Source of the DNA: G963663315 sp965231905
Lineage (GTDB): Bacteria > Pseudomonadota > Gammaproteobacteria > Arenicellales > Poriferihabitantaceae
DNA: 64,000 nucleotides
Assembly (NCBI GenBank): GCA_965231905.1
Contig: CBDDOO010000002.1
Coordinates: 310,001-374,000, forward strand
Reading direction: 5' to 3'
The notes under the pieces were generated by a model, which was not told where the DNA came from, searched no databases, and worked only from the letters and a program-made list of their open reading frames with translations. Made by a program: the position numbers and the translations under genes. Positions 1 to 5,876 of the stretch are shown here, piece by piece (the first letter of the stretch is position 1; every line of letters begins with the position of its first letter).

Positions 1-312
1 TCGGAAAAATTCCGCAGGAATGCTGAACACAACATGACAGGGGCTGTTGGGCAACGCCGTGTTCCAGCTACTTGGCTGGCTAATGAGCACGTACCTCTGC
101 CCCCGCTACCTGAGCAACACCTCATTGTTACCAGGATTGAAAAAAGCCTCTCGCAAATCACCAGACTATTGAAAGAGACGGATGCTCAACTGATTAAAAC
201 AAAATCACTCCGTCAATCAATCTTGAAACAAGCCTTTTCCGGGCAACTGGTCGCACAAGACCCGAACGACGAGCCTGCTTCTGTGTTGCTCGAACGGATT
301 AAGGCGAAATGA
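1..312 (+). CDS. hsdS: Type I restriction-modification specificity subunit HsdS, 3' end only
   Basis: HsdS reads the DNA target through two recognition domains and docks the HsdM methylase and HsdR nuclease. Only the last 103 or so residues lie in the window; the frame is open from base 1, so the ATG at 34 is internal. Seen are the end of the second recognition domain (MTGAVGQRRVP), the family linker PLPPLPEQ, a leucine-rich conserved helix, and the closing SILKQAFSGQL...PASVLLERI, all typical of HsdS C-termini. Any hsdM or hsdR must lie upstream, outside the window. A second copy of the PASVLLxRI tail occurs at 1332-1401, which shows that hsdS-type sequence has been duplicated or recombined here. 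Family assignment is firm; whether the full gene is intact cannot be seen. Confidence 0.9.
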   Translation, partial: SEKFRRNAEHNMTGAVGQRRVPATWLANEHVPLPPLPEQHLIVTRIEKSLSQITRLLKETDAQLIKTKSLRQSILKQAFSGQLVAQDPNDEPASVLLERIKAK

Positions 313-342
313 TCGACTGTGCCCATGTATAATGGCACTCTT

Positions 343-492
343 ATGGCTAAACAACAGATGACAAATCAACAAGCGCCAAAACCAACAAGGCCGGTAGTGA
401 AAAAGTGGGGACAGCGTGACGGTGTATCACCTAAACCTCCGACTGCGAGGAAACCGCCACCACCACCGCCACCACCGCCCGCGAAAAGATAG
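343..492 (+). CDS. Small proline-tailed basic protein (49 aa), unknown function
   Basis: An ATG at 343 opens a 49-residue frame ending in TAG at 490-492. The protein starts MAKQQMTNQQAPKPTRP, is rich in Lys, Arg and Gln, and ends in a run of nine prolines followed by AKR. It lies 30 nt behind the hsdS stop on the same strand, with a TATAAT-like hexamer at 328-333 but no clear -35 box. Very short, basic, proline-tailed reading frames do occur behind restriction genes, but I know no named family for it. The opposite strand also carries a longer frame whose glycine run is just the complement of the proline codons. It could be a real micro-protein or chance; codon use looks protein-like. Confidence 0.4.
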   Translation: MAKQQMTNQQAPKPTRPVVKKWGQRDGVSPKPPTARKPPPPPPPPPAKR

Positions 493-566
493 GTCGGAGT
501 ATCGTAGACCTGCCCCTGCTTGATCGGGGAGCACTTTGCCTGCCCGCGAGCAGACGAAATACGACA

Positions 567-592
567 AGAAGACCACGAGCGAGCGTAGCGTT
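567..592. repeat. 26-bp direct repeat, copy A (partner at 3474-3499)
   Basis: The 26-bp stretch ending GAGCGAGCGTAGCGTT matches 3474-3499 with one mismatch. The second copy forms the 3' end of the gene at 2459-3505. With the 63-bp repeats at 1269 and 3634 it shows that this island has been rearranged by short duplications. Confidence 0.7.
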
Positions 593-648
593 TGACTGCA
601 CAAGGTGTACAAGCTAGACTCCGCTCTTGGGAGCTTGGTATTTTTACT

Positions 649-843
649 GTGAAAGAGAAAACAAAATATTGGTTACGGGGTATCGCTTCTGCGCTCCAGA
701 TGAGGCCTGACACATCTTCAAGAATGAGGGAGATGTTTCTGTGTCGTCCGGTTGCGGAAGTGCTTTATCGTGACTGGCAACGTATAGGAAATGATATAGC
801 AATTACTACAGGGAAGTACGAGCATGAGCAGGGCGCGGAGTAA
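649..843 (+). CDS. Small hypothetical protein upstream of DUF2335 gene
   Basis: Frame of 64 residues from a GTG at 649 (a TTG at 592 would give 83). A GGGAG stretch 15-20 nt upstream of the GTG is the only ribosome-site-like signal. The protein is basic, with the segment MREMFLCRPVAEVLYRDW and then a helix-rich tail; no catalytic motif is evident. It overlaps the DUF2335 gene by 20 nt in another frame, so the two are probably translated together. I do not recognise a family. The preference for the GTG start is a judgement: the first 19 codons of the longer version overlap the 26-bp repeat and look less protein-like. Confidence 0.5.
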   Translation: MKEKTKYWLRGIASALQMRPDTSSRMREMFLCRPVAEVLYRDWQRIGNDIAITTGKYEHEQGAE

Positions 844-1279
844 GTCTCAACGCAAGTCGTCGCCTGTTAAAAAACAGTCAGCCGCCGCGCACCAACAAAA
901 CTCTCAACAGATCGTCCACCAGATCACAGAACAATTCAGTGGCCCTGTTCCGCCCCCAGGTGTACTTGAGCAATATGACCAGATAGTTCCCGGTTCTGCG
1001 GAACGTATTATTGCGATGGCGGAACAGGAAATAGACCATCGGCGTAATGTGGAACTGAAGATTATTTCCAGAGAGTTCCGGGAAGCAAAACGGGGACAAG
1101 TCTGTGCATTAGCAATTGGGACGATAGCAATTATTGCAAGCGTAATCATATCCTTTACAGGCGCGCAATGGGCGGCATCAGTAATTGGTGGTGGTGGCGT
1201 TGTTGGACTCGTTTCAGCATTTATCTTTGGCAGAGGAGGTGGCGGGCAGCGTCAGCAGGGAGAGGATTCACCCGAATAG
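824..1279 (+). CDS. DUF2335 predicted membrane protein
   Basis: A 151-residue protein of the DUF2335 family, of unknown biochemical role, often found in phage-derived or defence-linked clusters. The N-terminal 35 residues are basic and Gln-rich. Next comes the family core FSGPVPPPGVLEQYDQIVPG, then AERIIAMAEQEIDHRR, an amphipathic helix, and two predicted membrane helices near residues 90-112 and 117-135, the second rich in glycine. The tail is GRGGGGQRQQ. The stop codon sits inside the first of two 63-bp direct repeats (1269-1331 and 3634-3696), so the gene's 3' end is at a recombination edge. The ATG start overlaps the preceding small gene, suggesting an operon. Likely acts at the inner membrane, by topology. 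Confidence 0.8.
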   Translation: MSRARSKSQRKSSPVKKQSAAAHQQNSQQIVHQITEQFSGPVPPPGVLEQYDQIVPGSAERIIAMAEQEIDHRRNVELKIISREFREAKRGQVCALAIGTIAIIASVIISFTGAQWAASVIGGGGVVGLVSAFIFGRGGGGQRQQGEDSPE

Positions 1280-1331
1280 TCTATCCCGGTAGCAACTCAA
1301 GCACCGGTTTTGCATCTTTCACAAAGGGGTT
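1269..1331. repeat. 63-bp direct repeat, copy 1
   Basis: Matches 3634-3696 at 59 of 63 positions by hand alignment. Copy 2 covers the last codons of the VapC-type toxin gene (minus strand) plus 12 nt beyond it. Copy 1 therefore is a stray toxin-gene tail joined to the end of the DUF2335 gene. The two copies flank about 2.3 kb holding the nuclease-like gene, the KAP remnant and the AlbA/HATPase gene. Confidence 0.85.
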
Positions 1332-1401
1332 CAAACCCGCATCTGTGCTCCTTGCTCGGATTCATGCTACCGAAAATAGAAAACAAAGGCAGAAATTATG
1401 A
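1332..1401 (+). pseudogene. hsdS 3' tail remnant
   Basis: In the frame ending with TGA at 1399-1401 the sequence reads KPASVLLARIHATENRKQ, the typical closing segment of HsdS (compare PASVLLERIKAK at the window start). Nothing of the recognition domains remains; it is preceded directly by the vapC-tail repeat. The TGA overlaps the ATG of the next gene (ATGA), so the nuclease-like gene at 1398 was probably once translated in step with a full hsdS. Confidence 0.65.
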
Positions 1402-1904
1402 CCAATTTCCAGCGAAAAGGATCAACCAGTAATGCACATGTCGGACGCGAATTTGAGGAGCGTGCCAAGGAAGCATTAGCAAGACAAGGTCTTAATCATC
1501 TTGATTTCGATTACAAAGTCGAAGTAGGAATCGCGCAACAAAAAAAGGAGCACAAATTCGATTTGGGATCAGAAAAGCCGTATGTCCTTGTAGAGTGCAA
1601 AGCACAAACTTGGACTGCGGGAGATAAGGTTCCAAGTGCCAAGATGAAAAACTGGGCTGAGGCCATGTATTACTTTTATATGGCACCCAATATTTACCGT
1701 AAGATATTCCTTGTTGAGAGAAGCAAAAGAAAAACTACTGGCGAAACCTTGCTGTCTTATTTCTTGCGTACTCACTTCCACATGATTCCATCTGATGTAG
1801 AGCTTTGGGAATTTGATCGTGAAACTGGGGATGTTCAAATGAGGAGGCAAACTTCAGGGTTTATTCTCTGGGTTCAAGCACAGAATTACAACAGTATGCT
1901 GTAG
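1398..1904 (+). CDS. Putative PD-(D/E)XK-type nuclease / restriction-associated protein
   Basis: A 168-residue soluble protein. After a helical N-terminus (HVGREFEERAKEAL) comes a strand-rich core with FDLGSEKPYVLVECKAQTW, which has the spacing D-X(10 or so)-E-C-K expected for the metal-binding acidic pair and lysine of PD-(D/E)XK nucleases. A KMKNWAEAMYYFYMAP helix and a C-terminal strand follow. The length fits a single nuclease domain. Its ATG overlaps the stop of an hsdS tail remnant by ATGA, which points to past coupling to a type I restriction operon. The nuclease reading is inference from one motif and context; a non-catalytic relative is possible. No signal peptide or membrane segment is seen. 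Confidence 0.55.
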   Translation: MTNFQRKGSTSNAHVGREFEERAKEALARQGLNHLDFDYKVEVGIAQQKKEHKFDLGSEKPYVLVECKAQTWTAGDKVPSAKMKNWAEAMYYFYMAPNIYRKIFLVERSKRKTTGETLLSYFLRTHFHMIPSDVELWEFDRETGDVQMRRQTSGFILWVQAQNYNSML

Positions 1905-2462
1905 AGCGTCGGTTAGCGAGCCCGCATCACTCCCGGCTGTACTTTTCGTTTTCTGTGCCTGACGGTGTGTTGAGCGATAGCGAAGTTACGGCATTTCTTG
2001 ATCTATGTGTACGCGATAAACAGGAAGCCACCGAACAATTTCGCCAATTTTCCAATACCAATCGGCCACAAGGCGGCAAGATGGGTGAGGTGCTTCTTGA
2101 GCGTCTTATCGAACCGGGGAGGCACCTTTCGGGTAAACAAGTCGAAAAGCTGATGGTGGTTTTAGGCAATTCTATTGATGAACTGGCTCCTCGCCAGCCA
2201 GATACAGAAAGCGTGGGTTAAAAGTCAGTCGTCGACCGATTCTGGATTTATGGATTTGCTTTCCAAGATGAAAAGCTGGGGTAACAACTCCGCTATAGGT
2301 GTCGAATATACGTTAAGACATGAGACGCTTGAGACGTTTTTCTCTGGTGAGCAAAGTGTCAAACACCGGCTCAATGGGATTGCTCAGAACTCCGGCAATA
2401 CTGCGGAGATTCGACAGCAGGCAACAAGTTTGCTTGAAAATATCGATAGAGGAAGATATTGA
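1905..2462 (+). pseudogene. Decayed C-terminal part of a KAP-like P-loop NTPase
   Basis: The frame from 1905 to 2221 reads RLYFSFSVPDGVLSDSEVTA and on to a helix with NSIDELAP; the continuation FMDLLSKMKSWGNN...LETFFSG appears in another frame ending at 2462. Together these resemble the helical C-terminal region of KAP family NTPases, which carries a YFSF..P.G.LS..E segment. The Walker motifs and the membrane insert of KAP proteins are absent, and a frameshift near 2175-2221 separates the two halves. There is no good start: the best is a GTG at 1955. KAP proteins are membrane-associated NTPases with presumed roles in phage exclusion. The assignment is from remembered family pattern and is tentative; the broken state is clear if both halves belong together. 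Confidence 0.45.
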
Positions 2463-3505
2463 GAGAGGCAACCGTTTCTCGTGAGGTGGGTAGTGACCTC
2501 GCGGCAGAGACCTCTCTTCCCGTGGAAGATTTGGGCCGGCGTATGAATCTGGTTGGCGGACCTTCGGAAGCGCCTTTCCCCAAGAATATCGGATTGCTGT
2601 TCTTCAACGACCGACCGCATGATTTCTTTCCGGTCACCCAGATTGATGTCGTGTGGTTCCCCGATGGGCCGGGTGGCGATCAATTTGAAGAGAAGGAGTT
2701 CCGTGGGCCGTTGTGGATTATCCTGCGCGATGCAATCAGTTTCATTGAACGAAACTATCTGAAGGAAACAGTTGTCAAGCATTCACACAAGCCGGAAGCG
2801 GAACGATTCTGGAATTTCCCGATTGAAGCCATCGAGGAAGCGTTAGTCAACGCCATCTATCACCGCTCCTACGAGGAGCGGGAGCCAGTGGAGGTACGTA
2901 TCACTCTGGAAGAACTGGTAATCCTCAGCTTCCCCGGCCCCGACCGTTCCATCCGGATGGAAGATTTCTACAAAGGACAGGCGGTTAGCCGCCGCTATCG
3001 TAACCGTCGGATTGGTGACTTTCTCAAGGAACTGGACCTGGCCGAAGGGCGATCAACGGGCGTACCGAAGATCCTTCGGGCCATGCGAAAGAACGGTTCT
3101 CCGGATCCGGTATTTGAAAGTGATGAAGATCGTACCTGGTTTCTGGTTCGGCTCCCGACACATGAGCGGGTGTGCCCGGAGCCATCCGGGCAAGATACCG
3201 AACAAGATACCGAACAAGATACCGAACAAGATACCCGTCATGTCCAGCAACTGGTTGTTGCCCTTACTGGAAAGTTGAGCCGCGCCGAATTACAGGCCGC
3301 CTTGAGTCTGGATCACCGGCCCCATTTCATCGCCGCCTATCTACGACCCGCCCTCGAAGCCGGGCTGATCGAAATGACGCTCCCCGACAAGCCAACCAGT
3401 CGAAACCAGCGTTATCGGCGCACGGCGGCCGGGCATGCCCTGGCGCAACGCATCATGGACGAGGACACCATTGAGAAGATCACGAGCGAGCGTAGCGTTG
3501 TATAA
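2459..3505 (+). CDS. AlbA/HATPase_c_4-type ATP-binding regulator, N-terminally shortened
   Basis: A 348-residue protein from a TTG start. The block FPKNIGLLFFNDRPHDFF, the helix DAISFIERNYLKET, and FPIEAIEEALVNAIYHRSYE match the GHKL-like ATPase half of the proteins annotated as putative transcriptional regulators or RecG-like helicases with an N-terminal Schlafen AlbA_2 domain. That DNA-binding domain, normally about 150 residues, is missing, and the frame starts abruptly 3 nt inside the end of the KAP remnant, so the gene is probably truncated at a deletion point. Residues 240-258 are a QDTE tandem repeat followed by a C-terminal winged-helix-like region with the tail ITSERSVV. Function of a shortened form is doubtful. 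Confidence 0.7.
   Translation: MREATVSREVGSDLAAETSLPVEDLGRRMNLVGGPSEAPFPKNIGLLFFNDRPHDFFPVTQIDVVWFPDGPGGDQFEEKEFRGPLWIILRDAISFIERNYLKETVVKHSHKPEAERFWNFPIEAIEEALVNAIYHRSYEEREPVEVRITLEELVILSFPGPDRSIRMEDFYKGQAVSRRYRNRRIGDFLKELDLAEGRSTGVPKILRAMRKNGSPDPVFESDEDRTWFLVRLPTHERVCPEPSGQDTEQDTEQDTEQDTRHVQQLVVALTGKLSRAELQAALSLDHRPHFIAAYLRPALEAGLIEMTLPDKPTSRNQRYRRTAAGHALAQRIMDEDTIEKITSERSVV
3191..3234 (+). repeat. 12-bp in-frame tandem repeat (QDTE linker)
   Basis: The unit CAAGATACCGAA is present three times exactly, then two thirds of a fourth. It encodes a QDTE repeat between the ATPase core and the C-terminal domain. Related proteins carry similar short repeats at this point, so copy number is likely to vary by slippage without breaking the frame. 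Confidence 0.9.
3474..3499. repeat. 26-bp direct repeat, copy B
   Basis: Same sequence as 567-592 with one mismatch; here it encodes the last residues ITSERSVV of the preceding gene. Confidence 0.7.
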
Positions 3506-3540
3506 GTTCAGGAACCTTTACACCCTCGATATAACTCACG

Positions 3541-3569
3541 GCGAGCGACCACAGAGGGTCGCCCCTACG
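3541..3569. repeat. Dispersed intergenic repeat of the GCCCCTACG class
   Basis: GC-rich hairpin-forming stretch ending GTCGCCCCTACG in the gap behind the AlbA/HATPase gene. Relatives sit at 15588, 21502, 25721, 43528 and 61070. It is followed at 3599-3620 by a second small repeat type, TGGATTCTCGCTTTCGCGGG, which recurs near 25743. Confidence 0.6.
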
Positions 3570-3633
3570 CATCATAAGTTACAACCATCATACCATCATG
3601 GATTCTCGCTTTCGCGGGTTGGCCGTCGTTTCG

Positions 3634-3696
3634 CACCCGAATAGTCTATCCCAGTAACAACTCAAGCACCGGTTTTGCGTCTTTCGCAAAGGGGTT
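3634..3696. repeat. 63-bp direct repeat, copy 2
   Basis: Partner of 1269-1331. This copy lies in its natural place: it contains the stop and last 16 codons of the PIN-domain toxin gene on the minus strand. Confidence 0.85.
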
Positions 3697-4101
3697 GATT
3701 ATCTCGACACCTCCCAGCCTTCGGCCATGTTGCATGTCTTCGGACAGCACATAGGCGCAGCCTGCCTGTTTTGCCGTTACCCATAACATGGCGTCCCAAA
3801 ATGAAATCTTGTGGTCACGGACATATTCCACGGCTTCATTGAATGTCTCCTGATCGGCAGGGGCAACGGTAAAAATCTGTTGCCAGACCCGGGTAATAGC
3901 AATGACTTCATCCATGGAGGCCAGTCCTTTACGATGGCAGGCATAAAAAAACTCACCAATGGCTTGCAGAGTCAACAGACAATCCTTCCGGGCAGCAGTT
4001 TCCATCAGACCTGCCGCTATTTGATGTTTTTCCGGCGTATCAATGTTGACTGCATAAATCAGGATATTGGTATCCAGTGTAAAACGCTCAGGAACGATCA
4101 T
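3646..4101 (-). CDS. vapC: VapC-type PIN-domain toxin
   Basis: A 151-residue PIN ribonuclease. VapC toxins cut tRNA or rRNA using acidic residues around a metal; here the expected set is visible: the first Asp in FTLDTNILIYA, Glu in AIGEFF, Asp in SFWDAMLW, and Asp in YVLSEDMQHG. Length is slightly above the usual 130-140. An upstream ATG at 4119 adds six residues, but MIVPERFTLD from 4101 fits the family better. The start lies inside the end of the antitoxin gene (14-nt overlap), the usual coupled arrangement. The last 50 bp are duplicated at 1282-1331. It is on the minus strand behind vapB, controlled from the promoter at about 4345-4380. Confidence 0.9.
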   Translation of the reverse strand: MIVPERFTLDTNILIYAVNIDTPEKHQIAAGLMETAARKDCLLTLQAIGEFFYACHRKGLASMDEVIAITRVWQQIFTVAPADQETFNEAVEYVRDHKISFWDAMLWVTAKQAGCAYVLSEDMQHGRRLGGVEIINPFAKDAKPVLELLLG

Positions 4102-4339
4102 GCAGTGTGTCCCTGTCAAAGTCTTCGGCGCCCAGCCTCAACCCCTTGTCAAGAAGTTGTCTCATGCGCACGATTGCGGTCGCCCGCGCCTTGTGCCACT
4201 GGGTGTTTTTTCCTTCGGGCATCAGTACAGCAATCGGTTGATCCCTGCGTAAAATACAAATGGTGGCGCCATCGCGCTCCACCTCCCGAATCAGTTTCGA
4301 GAACTGTTGATTGGCTTCGGTCACTCTTACCCTTTTCAT
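4088..4339 (-). CDS. vapB: VapB/Phd-YefM family antitoxin
   Basis: An 83-residue antitoxin. The N-terminus KRVRVTEANQQFSKLIREVE is the DNA-binding Phd/YefM fold, followed by GATICILRRDQPIAVLMP, the standard strand segment; the C-terminal half should wrap the toxin. It binds VapC and represses its own operon. It precedes vapC with a short overlap. A perfect 15-bp inverted repeat starts 18 nt upstream of the ATG and is the probable operator. The pair is a complete module and shows no damage. Confidence 0.9.
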   Translation of the reverse strand: MKRVRVTEANQQFSKLIREVERDGATICILRRDQPIAVLMPEGKNTQWHKARATAIVRMRQLLDKGLRLGAEDFDRDTLHDRS

Positions 4340-4357
4340 ACAGTTAATCCCGGTTAG

Positions 4358-4372
4358 ATACTATTGTAGTAT
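4358..4372 (-). promoter_or_regulatory. Operator/promoter of vapBC
   Basis: ATACTA-TTG-TAGTAT is a perfect 6-3-6 inverted repeat, 18 nt upstream of the vapB start on the minus strand. On that strand it also offers TATACT and TAGTAT as -10 boxes. Its place and symmetry fit a VapB-VapC autorepression site; binding itself is inferred. Confidence 0.65.
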
Positions 4373-4477
4373 ATGTCTGGAGGTTAATCTGGTACAACAT
4401 CCATCCCTGTTGAGTCAATGCCTCCTTGACCTCGTGTCAGCGCAAAGCTGTCGGGATAAAGGAATAATGACCATAAC

Positions 4478-4562
4478 TGGTGCCGAAGGAGGGACTCGAA
4501 CCCTCACGCCGTGAAGCACAGCCCCCTCAAGACTGCGTGTCTACCAATTCCACCACTTCGGC
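4478..4562 (-). tRNA. leuU: tRNA-Leu (GAG)
   Basis: Minus-strand sequence starts GCCGAAGTGGTGGAATTGG and ends in CCTTCGGCACCA. The acceptor stem, D-arm (GGTAGACAC), anticodon loop TTGAGGG with anticodon GAG, long variable arm expected of leucine tRNAs, and T-loop GGTTCGAGTCC are all present. The CCA end is encoded. It lies directly behind secG, as in many gammaproteobacteria. Confidence 0.95.
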
Positions 4563-4572
4563 TGTTTGCGTT

Positions 4573-4962
4573 TTATTGTTCCGGTATTGCGGGAATGTCA
4601 GACTCCCCGGTTTGCGTTTGCGTGTCTTCGGTTGTCGCTTCCTCTTCCGGGTTGGTTGTCGTCATCGCCTCCTCAACTTCGTCAGCCTGGTTGATAACGG
4701 ATTCGGTCAGTATGCTGGTGTCTTCACCCTGTCGCGTGTACAGGTATGCCAGCACCAGACTGGTGATGAAAAATATGGTCACCAGAGCAGAAGTAATACG
4801 ACTCAGGAAGTTGGCCGAGCCTCTCGCGCCAAACAGTGATTGCGAAGAACCACCCCCGAACGCCGCGCCCATTTCCGAGCCTTTACCCTGTTGCAGCAGT
4901 ACCAGCACGACGATGGTAACCGCGATAATCAAATGAACCACCAGCAGGAGATTGGAAATCAT
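4573..4962 (-). CDS. secG: Preprotein translocase subunit SecG
   Basis: SecG is the small non-essential subunit of the SecYEG channel in the inner membrane and aids SecA cycling. The 129-residue product has the first membrane helix (LLLVVHLIIAVTIVVLVLLQ), the conserved loop QGKGSEMGAAFGGGSSQSLF, and a second helix near residues 56-73. The acidic Thr/Glu/Gln-rich tail of about 45 residues is longer than in E. coli but common in the class. It follows tpiA (34 nt gap) and precedes tRNA-Leu, the classical order. Start ATG at 4962 fits the family exactly. Confidence 0.95.
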   Translation of the reverse strand: MISNLLLVVHLIIAVTIVVLVLLQQGKGSEMGAAFGGGSSQSLFGARGSANFLSRITSALVTIFFITSLVLAYLYTRQGEDTSILTESVINQADEVEEAMTTTNPEEEATTEDTQTQTGESDIPAIPEQ

Positions 4963-4996
4963 GATTGTATATATTGTGTTTGATTTTTCGTTTTGG

Positions 4997-5746
4997 TCAG
5001 GCTGCCCTACAAATGCCCAGGAAGTCTTCCGCTTTCAATGCGCCGCCGCCAATCAGGCCGCCGTCAATATCCGGTTTGGCAAGCAACTCGCCTGCGTTAT
5101 CCGGTTTCATGCTGCCGCCATACAGGATCTGACAGCCTTCAGCGATAGCGGCATCATGCCGGGCCAACTGGCGGCGAATCAACTGATGGATCAGTCCGGC
5201 CTGCTCCGGCGTAGCAGAAAGGCCGGCGCCGATCGCCCAGACCGGCTCGTAAGCAATCACGATATTCCTGAATGATTCGATGCCCACGGTATCAATCACT
5301 GTCTGCACCTGTCGTTGTACCACTTGTTCGGTTGCGCCCGATTCCCGTTCTGTCCGGGTTTCACCGACGCATAATATCGCGATCAGCCCATCGGCAACCG
5401 CCCGTCCTGCCTTGTCTGCCACCGCCTGGTCCGATTCACCGCACAGGGTGCGACGCTCGGAATGCCCGAGGATGACATGGCTGCATCCGCAATCCAGCAG
5501 CATGGTCGAAGAAATCTGGCCGGTAAAAGCGCCAGATGCATTCGATCCCATATCCTGGGCGCCCAGTTGGCAGATACTGTCCCGAATGATCGAATCAACC
5601 GTCGATAGCAGTGTAAAGGGAGGGCAGATCAGAATATCGGGATTGCTTGTGTCCCGGGCGCCTGCGACAATTTTTTCGCATACAGTCCTGGCCATGGCCT
5701 TGTCGCCATTCATTTTCCAGTTTCCAGCGATCAGGGTTGTACGCAC
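4997..5746 (-). CDS. tpiA: Triosephosphate isomerase
   Basis: Interconverts dihydroxyacetone phosphate and glyceraldehyde 3-phosphate in glycolysis, in the cytoplasm as a dimer. The 249-residue protein has all hallmarks of the TIM barrel enzyme: NWKMN near the N-terminus with the catalytic Lys, the GHSERR segment with the catalytic His, AYEPVWAIG with the catalytic Glu and the start of loop 6, and YGGSMKPDNA and GGLIGGGAL for phosphate binding. Length is normal. It is upstream of secG in the same direction, very likely one operon. Confidence 0.97.
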   Translation of the reverse strand: MRTTLIAGNWKMNGDKAMARTVCEKIVAGARDTSNPDILICPPFTLLSTVDSIIRDSICQLGAQDMGSNASGAFTGQISSTMLLDCGCSHVILGHSERRTLCGESDQAVADKAGRAVADGLIAILCVGETRTERESGATEQVVQRQVQTVIDTVGIESFRNIVIAYEPVWAIGAGLSATPEQAGLIHQLIRRQLARHDAAIAEGCQILYGGSMKPDNAGELLAKPDIDGGLIGGGALKAEDFLGICRAA

Positions 5747-5876
5747 TGTTTACTTGTTCTCGGTCAGAACTCGACCTGGATGCGAAGATTTTTCGGGGGC
5801 TGGATATTACCGCCCATGACGGCATAAAGCAATCACATCAAGCCCCGGATGTGGGTTGGCGTGACCGGCCAGGCGC

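Noticed and set aside
328..333. TATAAT as a promoter for the small proline-tailed gene
   Set aside because: No acceptable -35 box or extended -10 (TGn) at the right distance.
366..713. Minus-strand frame with a glycine run opposite the proline-tailed small frame
   Set aside because: The glycine run is the complement of the proline codons and the rest has no protein-like pattern.
5786..5812. TTTTTCGGGGGCTGGATATTA near tpiA resembles the FRGLDI codons of the AAA/PD-(D/E)XK gene at 19.95 kb
   Set aside because: Only about 15 bp are identical, and no further similarity continues on either side.
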